A DNA stretch of 64,000 bases from Cruorifilaria tuberocauda (taxonomy: Eukaryota > Nematoda > Chromadorea > Rhabditida > Onchocercidae): the NCBI GenBank assembly GCA_013365365.1, contig JABVXU010000039.1:207378-271377 (forward strand), in the 5' to 3' direction. Below are positions 41,580 through 54,400 of the stretch, in pieces. Numbering within the stretch: the stretch's first letter is position 1; every line of letters begins with the position of its first letter. The notes under the pieces were generated by a model. That model was not told the DNA's origin. It did no database searches and saw only the letters and a program-made list of their open reading frames with translations. A program made the position numbers and the translations under genes.

Positions 41580-42366
41580 TCACAAAAATTAATTCATTAT
41601 AATTATGTATGAATGTCATTAAAATGTTCTAGAACTTGGTAAATCGAATAGATGCCGGATCTCGGGTAGAATTTTCCTACTTAAAAAATGCAGGGTGGTT
41701 GTTTTTGTTGTCTTCTGTACTTTCGAGTACTGTACTTGTTACTTAACTTTGACGAAGAGTAACAGAACCTATTGTGGGAAAGCGGCACTTGTTTTTCAAT
41801 CATATTTTCCAATCCATTGTTTAATGTTGAAAACCCGTTATTCGTTTGTAATGTTATAAATTATTTTCTGTACAAATGATTACTTTTGCTGCAACGGAAA
41901 TGCAATGGAATTTTTTCATAAATTTTTTGTTGTCAGAATGCTGTCCAGATTTATTAAGCATAGTCTTGTTGTTTTTTACAACAATAGTGAATATGGTCAT
42001 AATCTGACTGATTTGACAACAATCAAGTCAATAACATTATAAATTCTGCATTGATAATTTGTTTCGAATTATAAAAATATTTCCTTTAAAGGCAGTTGGA
42101 TTATTTATTCTAAGCTATTTTTATTATGATAGTCTGTATTTGCATATAATATAAGCTTATCACTTTTCTATTGAATCTGTGAGTAGTGCTATAACGTGTT
42201 AACGGAATAGAATGGTGTTTCGGTTCCTTTTTTCTTAGAATTGGTGGAGGGGTTATTTGTGAATTTCTTAATGGAATTGGATTTCATTTTTTGCAATTGG
42301 AATATTCGTTATTCGCGGTTCCACGTTTGCTTTATTCTCGTCCTACTACCTTAAATAGGATACAAT
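41579..42366. other. Intergenic gap between the coiled-coil gene and MGME1
   Basis: 788 bp between two plus-strand genes. A TTTTTTCTTAG acceptor-like site near 42229-42239 may be the trans-splice site of the downstream gene. The end of the gap contains a short upstream open frame. Confidence 0.55.
42271..42354 (+). other. Upstream open reading frame before MGME1
   Basis: ATG at 42271 opens a 27-codon frame that stops with TAA at 42352-42354, 12 nt before the MGME1 ATG and in the same register. If it lies in the mature mRNA it could lower MGME1 translation. Confidence 0.4.
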
Positions 42367-44935
42367 ATGGTAGCCGGAGTTGGTGTAAAAACAGTTCACT
42401 ATGGTACAACAATCACTCCGTGTGTTGTCAAAGATATCCTTGGATCTTTGCCGAAGAAAGAATTTCTTGTTTCTCCACCTTCATTATTGGATACCCAACA
42501 GAAATTATCATACCTTGTGAGCTTTCTTTTTTGTTTGAAAAGTTCCCAGAGCAATTCTAAAGCTACTTGATTTATCAATTTTTGTTATGAGTGGATTAAG
42601 CTGCTTCGTCTTGAATCCCCGAAGTTATGAAGTTTTTATTATGAACGACAATGAATTTTCAGCAACAAGTTTAATAAGTCATTCATGAGCTAAATTTTTT
42701 AAATATCCTTGAAGTGAAAATTTCAGAATTTTTAGTTTAGTTTTTGAGTCAAATTTAAAAAGTTTTAAATAAATTGTTTTTCATTGTTTAGAAAACAGAT
42801 GAATTCTTGCAAAATACAACAAATGCGGAGGATAGTCGCTATGGTCGTTATCCATCAGTCTCAACCGTCCTAGGATGTACAACTTCACAGCACTTACTTT
42901 ATCGTTGGCAATTGAAAATGATCAAACAGTTGGGTGGCTTAGGTGCCTTTAAGAAATACATGAGAGGTCAGTCTTTTTACTCTTCGAAAGACGATATTTC
43001 TAACTTCCATTTGAAGGCTAGTAAAATCAGCATAAGATGTGGTTTATTTTTAAAAGGATAAAAGGACATAAATGGTGTGAATAAATTCTTATCTCGATGT
43101 GAAGTTTTCAATATAAAATTTCGATTTACGGAAATGACCATATCAATTGGTTCTTGATTTTTAATGCAACCATCATCTGGTCGTAAAAGGGCAAGTATTT
43201 TGGTAATATTAGAAGTTAAGATTTTCAAAGAGTGCAAGTCCAAGAAAATTAATCTTAATTTTAGAATGTTTAACCTTATTGTACTAACAGAATATTCCTC
43301 AATCATACTTCTGGACAAATGTTATATTTCATTCTTATCATTGCTTTGTTTCTTAGCTGTTTTCAGTTCGCACTCAGTCGGGTACACAGTATCACAGTTG
43401 TATACAAAGAATTTTGGAGAAATTTCGAGAACGCGGAAGTTTTCCCGATGATGTTGCTGAGCAATTGACCTCCAAAGTAGAGTTTTTGTAATTGATTCAG
43501 ATTGCTGATTTGTTAATAACTTTTTCTGTATTCAGGTCGACAGCTGCGTTGCGAACTATTTAAATAGTGTACTTCCTGTTTTACGCACTCTTGATGGCAA
43601 AAACATGGAATTAGAAAGACCTACGAGCCATCATGGTCTTTGCTATAGCGGACGGTTCGATGCTGCTGTCACTTACAAGTTTGTTGAAACCACTGCCATC
43701 TCTCTGCTGATTAAATTTGGAAATTTTCAAAAATAGGGAATTGTAAATATAGTCCTATTTATGAAAAGCTGTGTAAAGTTTTTTAGTTAATTTGATACAA
43801 GAGTTCAAGCAAGCATTCATCAACTTTTTTCATCAGATTTTCATTTTTTTAACTAGCAGAATTTTTTCAAATCTTAGATACTAAGATATTATTGCATTTA
43901 GAAATGCTCTGTTTTTAATGGATTGGAAAACAGCTTCATCAGGTTCGACGAAAGATGCATGCACAGAGATTGAAAAAATGTATAATGATCCAATGCAAGT
44001 AGCCGCATATGTTGGTGCTGTTAATTCAGATCCAAATTTTAGAATGCTGCCAGAAGTTAATACTGCTTTTTTGTTGAAATAGTTTTGTAAAGATTAAGAA
44101 AAAGTTTGTCCCGAGTAGATGGAAATTTCACTCTGATTTATCGGACGTCTTTTGGAACGATTATTTCTTTCTTTTTCCGGCTTTTTCACTTTAATGTAGT
44201 ATTTATTTTAATAGTGTGCGGACATAGATTGAGATAATTTTTAGTTTGCTATTTATTTTTTTAAAATGATTTACAAATTTGTTAAATAGAAATGTAATTT
44301 ATGAAAACGAATTTTTGATGCAAAAAAATACTTTCGACATTGAAAGAAGCTAGCTTCTCTTCTTAAAGTAAATTTCGAAATTACGAAATTGAAGCGAGAG
44401 GTTTTTAAAATTGGTGTTCTTGAGTTTTATTATTATTTTTAGATTCGTTGCGCTGCAATTGTTGTTGCGAAGGAAAATGGTTCGACAGCGGATGTTGTGG
44501 AAATGAATTCATCTCATTTAGAAGTATGCTTATAATTTTTTTATAGATTATAGAAGAAACTCTCCTTAACGTTCTAAATTTCGCTATAGCCTTTTTGTTG
44601 TTATTAATTAATTAATGATAATGGTGATAGTATTATCAAGATAGTTAGATACATACATGATATCTAAACATTTTGAAGTTGTTATATTTCTTCCAGAATT
44701 TATTTCGGTTATTAATAATAATTTGATTTATTTGTTGGTCCTTAAATTAGAATTTTGCAAAAATGTTTCACTATAAAAGCAAACAGTATTATACTCTGTG
44801 AATATTACATTTCAGATTTACTGGAATAAGTGGTTAAATTGTGTTTGGCAATTCTGGACGAAAATGGAAACACTTTCTTCTGTAAATAATGTAATTTCAT
44901 TTGTAGGAGACAGTCAAGAAAAAGAAAAATGTTGA
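42367..44935 (+). CDS. MGME1: Mitochondrial genome maintenance exonuclease 1 (MGME1-like)
   Basis: Seven exons: 42367-42516, 42792-42966, 43367-43476, 43536-43678, 43902-44055, 44443-44523, 44816-44935; 310 aa, slightly shorter than vertebrate MGME1. The family is a PD-(D/E)XK nuclease that trims single-stranded DNA flaps during mitochondrial DNA replication. Catalytic residues can be lined up with the human enzyme: His118 in GTQYHSCIQRIL, Asp187 in SGRFDAAVTY, and Asp200 and Lys202 in MDWKT; the spacing of 13 residues between the two Asp is the same. The block YNDPMQVAAYVGAVNSDPNF and the later VVAKENGS also match. The first 30 residues are a weak import signal at best (few Arg, no clear amphipathic helix), so the true start might lie upstream. 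A frame upstream in the same register is closed by a stop. Confidence 0.88.
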
Positions 44936-44961
44936 ATAATTTCATCGTTTGCTATGCGCAG

Positions 44962-44967
44962 AATAAA
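44962..44967 (+). terminator. AATAAA poly(A) signal of MGME1
   Basis: Canonical hexamer 26 nt after the MGME1 stop. Confidence 0.55.
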
Positions 44968-45435
44968 TTTTCATTCTCATTATAATGAAAAGGTCGCAAA
45001 ACATAAATTCATAATTTTCAATACGTGTCGTTATTAATATAAAAGCATAAATTATCTATGAATATATGAATGATTTAAACAATTATTTGTAATTATCCAC
45101 AAATTAGTCATTTATTACTTTTTTTTGCAGTTTAATTTAAATCTAACTGCTGCTGTTAACTCCACCTTCAGATAAATAAATGATTGATTTATATTTTTAC
45201 CTGTAATCGGAATTTTCTCTTTTAACGCGAAGATTTTTTATTTTCAAACAATAACGGCATATGTTTATGTTTTATAATACTATGATACTTATGTAAGAAG
45301 CATCTAATATTAAATTAACCGCCGTAAGTATTCCTAGATGATATAAATTTGCATAAATTCCAAGTACAAAAGCAGCAATAAATCGCCTATCAGCCATTTG
45401 TTATTGTCATCTTTTATGATTTAATGTTATCAGTG
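44968..45435. other. Gap between MGME1 and the tyrosine kinase gene
   Basis: About 470 bp, AT-rich, no gene seen. It is the shortest gap in this plus-strand block, which makes an operonic link between MGME1 and the kinase conceivable. Confidence 0.5.
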
Positions 45436-48400
45436 ATGGAAGAAATTAAGATGCAGCCGTGGTATTTGGGATTTCTCTCAAGGTAAACAATAATTGCGCT
45501 TAATTTAAATTAATGCTAACTGCACTGAAGGATATCGCAAATTTGTTGATATTCCCATAAAATAATTTGCGCTAATTTAATAGCAATTTCCGGGAATTTA
45601 AGATATGAATCGAAAAAAAAGCGAGGTAGTCTTCCTGTACTTATCATTAAAAACTGTTATTTCACGAGAATTTGAATTGGTGAGAACTGTCGGAAAATTG
45701 AAATAATTTGGTAATATTAATTATCTTGAGATAATTGAACTTATTTCTGGTTTTCGTCAAACATTACTCCATCCTATCGAATTTAATTTATGTAGAGATC
45801 ACATTGCATCACACTTATCAAAACCGGGTGATTGGTGTGTCCGTAGTTCGGGTGCCAATGAAAAACATTTGTTATTTGTCGTGACAAAAGTTGATGAAAA
45901 GGATGTGCGCGAACTAAAGCTTGTTTATAAGGAAAGTACAAAAGGTATTATTAGCTCCGAAAGTTTTGAATAGGTTTAATTATTCGACAATTGTATGTGA
46001 CAAATGCGCCTTTATGCAAAGAGAAATTTTGATATGATGCAGGAACGGTAAGGTCTAGAAGACTCTGTCTTCTAGACAATTATTTGATTTCCAAGTCAAT
46101 ACATTATGATAACTTTAAAGAAGCCATGAAAACAATTATCATCAAATTTATAAATTTGTTAAATTTATTAAAATTGAAACTAAACTATTGGAAACAAAGT
46201 GATAATTACAAATATAATTTCCTTATTATTATCAGTATTATAATTCATAAGAAAGGATTGATTCTAAGAATCTCTTAGTTTCAATTTAGTTATAGGATGG
46301 ACATTAGTGGACATGAACAATACGAATACCAATGATGAACTTATCACATACGGATCAATTATTGAACTTTTATCCAGCGAATCAAGCTTACGCCAAAAAG
46401 TTTTTCATTGCCAAAAATCATTCTTTTCTTTATGCTTCACTTTAACTCTGATATATTTTTTCCAAATTACTATTCGAAGAAGAATAAATTAATTAAATGG
46501 AAAAGTTAAATCAGTGCTTTAATAACGAGAATGCTTCTAATCTCGTATAATTTCTAAATTTTGAATTATTACTCATTTATTGACAAAAGATTATGATTCA
46601 TTTATTGATAATAGGATTAATGATTCCAATGAATTTAACAAAATTCACATCTTACAAAGATAACAATAATTAATCATCTATTACTATTTAGATGAATCTA
46701 CGAAATCCAATTAATCGTCCCAATTATCTGTTAGACGATAATAACTTAACAATGACAAATATCAAATTAGGCGAAGGACATTATGCGGAAGTTTTAAAAG
46801 GAACGCTAAAAATGGGCAGTTAGTGATAAATTCATTTTCATTAATGAAATTATACTTTAAAATGATACTCAAGTAAATAGTAATACTGATTTGTGTTCTG
46901 TAAAAATATATTTAATTTTAAGCTGAAATTTTCGTATGAAATTGAGTAACTGAATGAAAGATTTTCAATAGCTAAATTTTGATTTAACTTTACCTATTAT
47001 CGATCAGTGATAACAATTGTAAAAGAAATTAAGTATGCAATTAAGATGCAGTCGAGACGATAGTTAATTAAATATTTTTACAGATTGATTTTTACAATTT
47101 TTGTATTTATGATTGATAAATGTTTAGTATAACTAATTAAAAAACGTTGGAAAATGCTCTCTGTGAAGAGCATTTTAATTAACTTAAATTTTCATTCCGC
47201 TCAAACTTTTAACGCCATGTGGAATAACTTTATTGTCTGCGTGTAATTTTTCGAATGATATACGGTAATTACAGTTAACTGAAATCAGTTAGCAAAAAAA
47301 AGAAAAGCAATAGTTATCATTAACTTTTGGAATATTAGGATTACAGCGAACAAAAAATTCTTGAAAACTTGATAAAATTTGTAAACAATTACAAATGAAT
47401 TTTCCGAACGATATACGGTAATTACAGTATTTTTCTTAATGTTATTGCTAATTCTTATAGATGAAGAAATTACGGTTGCGATAAAACGTTGCTTACAAGT
47501 CGATCAAGTTAGTATTACTGATAAGCGACCGACCAAAGATTTGATCAAAATAAAACTTGCGAAATCGCAAATGATCGCTGAAGCTCGATTAGTTTGCAAT
47601 TTTATGCATGAGAATATCATTAAGATATATGGAGTAGCTTGTGATTCTGCACCTGTTAAGGTAATTAATCTTTCACTAGCATGAAACAGTTTGAATGAAA
47701 TAGAATTAATCTCAAATTATGTTTTGAATAATTTTTGAAATGTTAAGAAAAAAAATTCATATTATATTTACGTACGTTAAAAACGTGTAATGAACGTGTA
47801 ATTTTTCAGTTACATAATATTATGCATATTAATTTTTTATTTATCGCAATAATTTTTTTTTGCTACTTTTCTGTACAATTTTGATATAACAAATTTCTTT
47901 GACATTCTCAAATTTATCTTTCACGTTCCATTGACGTTTTTCACGTGGATTACGCATTTGTAGGTTATAATGGAATATTGTCCTGGTGGTTCATTGAAAA
48001 ATTTGCTTGTTAAGCATAAAGAAGCGATCAAGAATGAAGAACGAAATATATTCTTATATGAAGCAGCTAAAGCATTACGACATCTTCAACTCAAGAAATG
48101 CGTTCACAGGTGGTAAGAAAGTTACCTTACCTATTTTTACTATATAACTTATAGCTTGAAATTGAAATGATTTCATTAGTAACTGATAAAATGGATGATA
48201 TCGCATGCAATTATTATCAATGATAATACATACATTCCCTTAGCATTTCCTTAGGATAATTTTTAGGGATGTTGCTGCAAGAAATTGTTTAATTGGAATT
48301 AATGGTTCATTGAAACTATCCGATTTTGGTTTAAGCAGACGTTTAGAGGATTTAAAGTAAGTAATTAAATTTGTAGCATTTAAATAAATACAAAATAAGA

Positions 48401-50912
48401 TCATGATCACGTGGTCAGTAATTAAGTTCAGTAGGAAATGATAATTGCGCATTCTGAATTCAAAATTTTCAAACCTCGAATATTTATTTCATCCTTAAGT
48501 GCCACTTATCAAGTGAAATCCATATGGAGTATATATATATATATATATTTAAGCTAATACCGAGCTGTGAAATACGATCACAACGAGATGATATCAATCA
48601 ATCGGAATCAATTTTTTATCTCATAGCTTTCTCTTCCAGAAATCTGTCCAGTGATGATGAGAATATCGCTTGGCCAATACCATGGATGGCACCGGAAACA
48701 CTATCAAAGAAGCCAAAGTTTACAACAAAAAGTGATGTTTACGCATTTGGAATTTTAATTTATGAGGTAATCGTATTCTACTTTTATTTATTAAATTATT
48801 ATCGCCAAGAAAACGAAACTTACCTGTAAAAAAGTAAGAGAAAATTTTGAAGATATATAATCTTTCATCATTTTTTATCGCTGTTCACCTTATGAATGAT
48901 AAGCTCAGATTAAACCGATCGAATTGGCCAAATAAAAAAATTTGGAAAAATTGATGTAAATAGGCTGAAAATGTGTAAAACTTGAATAGCTAATAATTAG
49001 GTCAAAGTTCAGTTTTTGTTTTTTCCAATTATATTTTCGTTGAATTTGAAATAAATAAAACTTGCAAATGATGGAATTTGTTTTTTTCTTGAAGGTTTAT
49101 TCGTGCGGTGGTGAACCATGGCCTGATATTGCTATGGTCCAAGATATCATACCACTTGTGAGGAAAGGAAGAATCATGGCCACGCCATCATTATTAAGTG
49201 ATAAAAATATCGAAGAGGTTTTACATTTTCTACCTTTCAATTAATTGTTTTAAAATTTTCATGTTCCAGAAGGAAGAAAAATTTCTCTAATAATTTAACA
49301 ATTTCTTATCAAATATCTTATCTAATATCTAATAGGTTTTCTTATCCATAGCCAATATTGGCTTTTTAGCTTTTTTATTCAAGATTATCTAACCTAATAA
49401 TCTTGATACCAGAATATTACAGATAGATTTAACAAAATTTTTAACATGATAATTTAAGGTGGTGAAGAATTAATTGATTATTTTAGTATAAAGTGCAGCT
49501 GATATTCTACCAAATATATCCTTTATTTAAATTTCTTACATAATTTGTAGATTATGCGTCAATGTTGGAAACGGAAAGCCGTACAGAGACCTGATTTTAT
49601 CCAAATTGTAAAAAAGCTTCGTACAGTGCTGCAATCACAGAAGGTTACGATTATTCATTTCTCGAGAAATCCCGAAAAAAAAAACGGTGCAAAAGAATGA
49701 TTGTCTTCTTCTCTGGAGTTAAATTAACAAACATTCTGGTCAGATGAGTGCAGTGCAATTCATTCTGCACATCTGCATGATAAGTTGCAATTTTCCTAAA
49801 AGACATATCATATCCAAATTGTATTCTTGCAAAGTTTGATAGCAGAATATTTAATAGGAAAAAAATTGATATCTTATATAGTTGAAATTATGAAATGAAC
49901 AATATTCTCAGTTACCCAAAGGACAAGATCGAATTGTAAATATGCTAGATGGAATCGATTCATCAAGAAATTCAATAAATTTAGAGGAGGAGTCACCGGA
50001 TAGCTTACTATCAAAACAGCATGAAATGGATGAAGTAAGCTTAATTAATTTATCGAATAGAATCATCGAATTGTTTTCATTTACTCAGAAAATCAATGAA
50101 TGTTTTCATTCTATTCGATAAATTAATTATCAAATGAATGAATTTTTTCATTAAAATTTATCATTACATTCACTTCACCATTTTACAGCACAGAAATTGG
50201 GAGGAATGGAGTAATTTTTAAAATGCTAATTAGAATTAACCTTTGTCCACCTGATCAGCTTTCTTTCTTTTTCATATAAATTTATGCATGGAATAATGAA
50301 AGACAATGAAAACTATTCGTGTTTAATTGTTAAATTAATACTTGAAATTATTATTTTCTCGTGAAATTCCTCAATTGCTCATCACTTGGAAGAAAAAGAC
50401 AGCTTTAAATTTAGAAAGCAACTCAGAAGCTAACAGAAACAACCGAAGAGACGAGTGTAACATTAACAAAAGGTGAAGCTCGAGCTTCTGCTCCCACTTT
50501 AGAGGTATTTTTATTGCCTCAATCCGTTAACTTTGAAGTGAATTAAGAAAGGAAAAGTGGACGGAATTTTACTCTATTTGAAATAATTTAAACTTTTATC
50601 GAAAATAATATGGAAATTTTGGTAGCTAAATTGGAAAAAAATTTATGAGTAAATTCGTTTCCAATTTATTCCACAGAGGATATGAAAATTCAGGGAGAGA
50701 AATCGCCAGTGATACGAGAAACATTATCAGATCAACTTGTCAAACCTCGTAGACGAAGTTTATCGGTTATGCGTAGCACAACTTCAGGTACAACTTCTAG
50801 GAAACATTCTCGTAAATGGATAAAATCAATGGCATTCAAAAGTAAAATTCGACTTGATCGGTATAAAAATCGAAGTAAAAAAACAAAAGATAAGTCTTCA
50901 AGCCCTGCATAG
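45436..50912 (+). CDS. Non-receptor SH2-tyrosine kinase (nematode FES/FER-like)
   Basis: Thirteen exons: 45436-45482, 45796-45944, 46296-46399, 46692-46818, 47461-47660, 47964-48109, 48267-48356, 48640-48766, 49095-49217, 49551-49643, 49912-50034, 50415-50504, 50679-50912; 550 aa. An SH2 domain (~9-98) opens with PWYLGFLSR and has the phosphotyrosine-binding Arg in WCVRSS. The kinase domain (~112-400) has the glycine loop GEGHYAEV, Lys151 in VAIK, an Glu in the C helix, HRDVAARN (257-264), DFG (277-279) and WMAPE. The order SH2 then kinase with no F-BAR or SH3 domain is typical of the many short FES/FER-like kinases of nematodes. The last 77 residues are very basic ([21 protein letters not shown]). 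The segment between DFG and APE has no tyrosine, and PIPW replaces the usual PI(K/R)W. Exon 13 uses an acceptor ACAGAG two bases after a closer AG, required by the frame. Confidence 0.9.
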
Positions 50913-50934
50913 ACAAAATTTTTTGAACTACATC

Positions 50935-50940
50935 AATAAA
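50935..50940 (+). terminator. AATAAA poly(A) signal of the tyrosine kinase
   Basis: Canonical hexamer 22 nt after the stop codon. Confidence 0.6.
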
Positions 50941-51486
50941 GATCAGTTTATGTTATTGTCCAAATAAAAAAAAATATTAACTCATTTGAATGCACATTTT
51001 GGATTTCATTATTGTATCGTAATTTATTAGAATTTTTAATTAGAATCTTTCTCTTTTTACATTTCTGACACTAATCTTATCAACAAATCCTCTTTCCTAA
51101 TAATTTGAACCAAATTAATGTAAAGAATTATATGATGCCGAAAAAAAAAAATCAATTAAACAAAGAAATGTTTCCACATTATCTGTGTTTCAACTAGTTC
51201 TAAATCTTGGAGAAACAAACAAGATAAATTTGTAACATCAACTAATAAATTTGATTTGGATGAGGAACAGCAAGGATTTTTTCGTATTTAATTCATTTTG
51301 GTTTCTCTTCAAGCAAATAATGCTTCTGAGATATATTGTAAATGTAAACTCTCACAAATCTTAAAATATCTTTAATAAATAGAAACATATTTGATTTAAA
51401 AGTACACACAACGAGTAAAACAAATTCAGATTCCCTGTAAAAAAAATCATTGGAATTGATGAAAATAAGATGACGAGGTAACTACC
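50941..51486. other. Gap between the convergent kinase and MBT genes
   Basis: About 550 bp, AT-rich, holding the 3' ends of two convergent genes. Nothing else recognised. Confidence 0.6.
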
Positions 51487-54400
51487 TCATAGTTTTACCA
51501 TATTTCTTTTTCTTTTCTTCGTTATTACCGGTGATGTTAGTTTATAGCCATGCATTTCACACCAACCAAGTGGAAAAATGTTCGGTGATCTGAAAATAAA
51601 TTCCTTTAAAAAGATAATTATGAGAAACGTACAGGAAGAAGGGTCAATTACTTCGAAACTTAACCAATGTATATAATACACATCCTGTTGATGAGATCTT
51701 ATTTCTCAGCAATTGATGTTTTGAATTAAATGCAATTTTCCTATAACATTTTCCACTTTGAACTATAAAATAAACTGAATTTTCTTATCATTCAAGAATG
51801 AAAATCTTTCCCTAAATTTACCATTAATCGTTAAATGAACTACTGTACCTATAATCGAATAGCTGATTGTACACGTTATCCCAACCTTCATATGAGATTC
51901 GCAAAAGTCGTCCATGATGACTTGATACCGTTGCTGGACATATCAAACGTGATTCACATATATCAGTTGCTTCCAATTTTGCTCCAATCTTTGAAAATTT
52001 GATGTATGTATTCACTTCAGTAAAGTGAAGATATTTTGCATTGTAACAAAAATTAAGGCGACCATTTGCAAGAACTTCAAAAATGAATTTATAAGAATTC
52101 TGAATGTCAGCAATCTTGAAAGACGACCCATAACCACATTCTTCGCTTTCTAATCCTTTCGTTATCTCATATGGTATCTATTGAAAAGATAAAGAACTAG
52201 ATAATTATACTATATCCAACACGTAGCAAAAGGAAACCTTAAAATTGCTTAAAACGTCATCTTCGAACACGTGGAAAAGTTCTTCAGGTGCAGCAACAGC
52301 TTTGGTTTCTTCCAAATAAACACTCCAGTTGAAAATTTCTGCAGAATTCCATTTTGGATAAGTATTTCAAAGCTAGCAAAATTACAAATTATGATTCGAA
52401 AAAGATTCCATTTCGCAAAGACTTAAAGTGTTTGATAGTCTAATCCCACTAAACACTCATGAATATCAGCTCATCAATATATGATTTTTTAATTGTAAAC
52501 CACTTGCACCCAATTTTTCGAATTTCGATCATATCACTATATTATTACCTGATCCAGATACATTTTTTGGTTTTTTCACTAATATTCCATATTTAGTGCC
52601 ATAACCAACAGGAAACAGTAACTCTGAAGTGTAATGTAGTGGAATCGAATAATGCTCCTTTTCACCGTCGAAACCGATCTGTTAAAATTAATTCATAAGG
52701 AAATGAAGAACTTAATTCAGTTTTAAAATCTCTATAACATCAAGTTATAAAGAATTTATAATTTTTGCTGATTTTTTTTCATTAATAAGATAAAAATTGA
52801 ATCTATAAAACGCTTCTTGACACCATATACAATAGCTGAAAAATGAGAGTGTTAAAAAAATTAACTTTGAGAAAGCCATCATTCATGATTTCAGTAACAG
52901 TTGCCACCCGCATTTCATTCCAATTACCAAACGGATCCAATACTTCCAGCTTCATTCCTTTTTTCCATGTAATTTCACCTCTTTCAGCTTTTGCTTCATG
53001 TACATTGTAAATTGGTTTCTTAAACATGAACTATAAACTATAAACACAGAGAATTCCAATATATATGAATAAAAACTAAATGAGTAGCATCCTTTCAAAT
53101 GCTCACTATTGTTATAATTTTAAAAATAGCGAAAACTCAGCGATTAACGTCAGGAGGTTGTTTCGAATTAATGTGCTACAAATAAGAAAGTTAGAGATAC
53201 ATTATTTATTTATTTCAAAAGATGATTGGCATTAACAGAGTTAACGGAATTTGAATTGCATGAGACCTTCTATTTAAGAATTAGAAAGCAAACTTTTTTT
53301 TTGATAAGCTGTAGTTTCAATCAAAAATTTGGTCGTAGTAGAACTGTTCTATTTGAACTTGCCAAAACATACCAAAGCATCCGGACTTTTTTTTAGATAA
53401 TCAAAATAATCTCTATTTGCTTCCAACATATAACCAACTCTCTGTGCCCATCCAGTAGGGAAGATTAACGGCGAATTTTGATCCATCCAAATTCCTTCAT
53501 TAAGCTGTAGTACATCACTAGCTGCTTGTGACAGTTTCATAATGATTGAAACCGAGATTTAGAAATTAGAATCCGTCATTATCGGAACAATCCATTCACT
53601 TGCATAAAGTAAAGATTCTACTTGAGGGTCACTCTTGATAATCGTAGGTCGTGCCGCATATTCTTTGCTTACAAACACCCATATTCGACTACCAATAACC
53701 CGTCTGATACATGCTGGTCGGACTCTCAAACGATACATTGAATCTATCAATTCTACATCATCTCCTTCCTGGAATGTAAGAATACAAATTAAATATGATA
53801 GTTCAATGGATAAAAACACGTCAAATGTGACCACTCTTGAGGATATTTAACAACATGAAATTCAATTATGAAAATACAATTCATTGCGATTATTGTAACA
53901 ATGAATTTAATTCACTATTCCTTTTCTAGTTAACAAGAAGGCAATCCCTTTGTCAATTATTATAAATTAAAAATTGTTTACTCGGTTATTAAAAAATTTG
54001 ATAAATTTCTTTTATTGCTTCATTGTAAAATGAAATCTTTTATTCATAAACCTTAAATTTAGAAGATGACAGTTTCCTAATTAGAATTTCTGGCCATTTG
54101 TTACAGAGAGTTCTGTAAGCAGGTATTTGCCTAAGAATGTACTTTGGCCAATTTGATTGTAGTTCACGGATTACTCGTGGTGGTACCAAAGCTCGAGTTT
54201 CAATGTTTTTTGCACAGTAACCTGAGAAATATCAGAATTGTGGTAAGATTTAAATGATGAAAATAATTTACTGATGAATGGATTAAAGTATTCATACTCT
54301 TTTCTATCAATTATTCACTTTTTATGGTTCTATATTATATAACACAGTGCTAATCTATGCTTTATTCAATTTCTACCATACTCCTAATGTGGATGAAAGA

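Noticed and set aside
42291..42560. Import-signal-like frame at the start of MGME1
   Set aside because: Out of register with the nuclease; joining it to exon 2 would create an immediate stop. Kept only as a finding to check.
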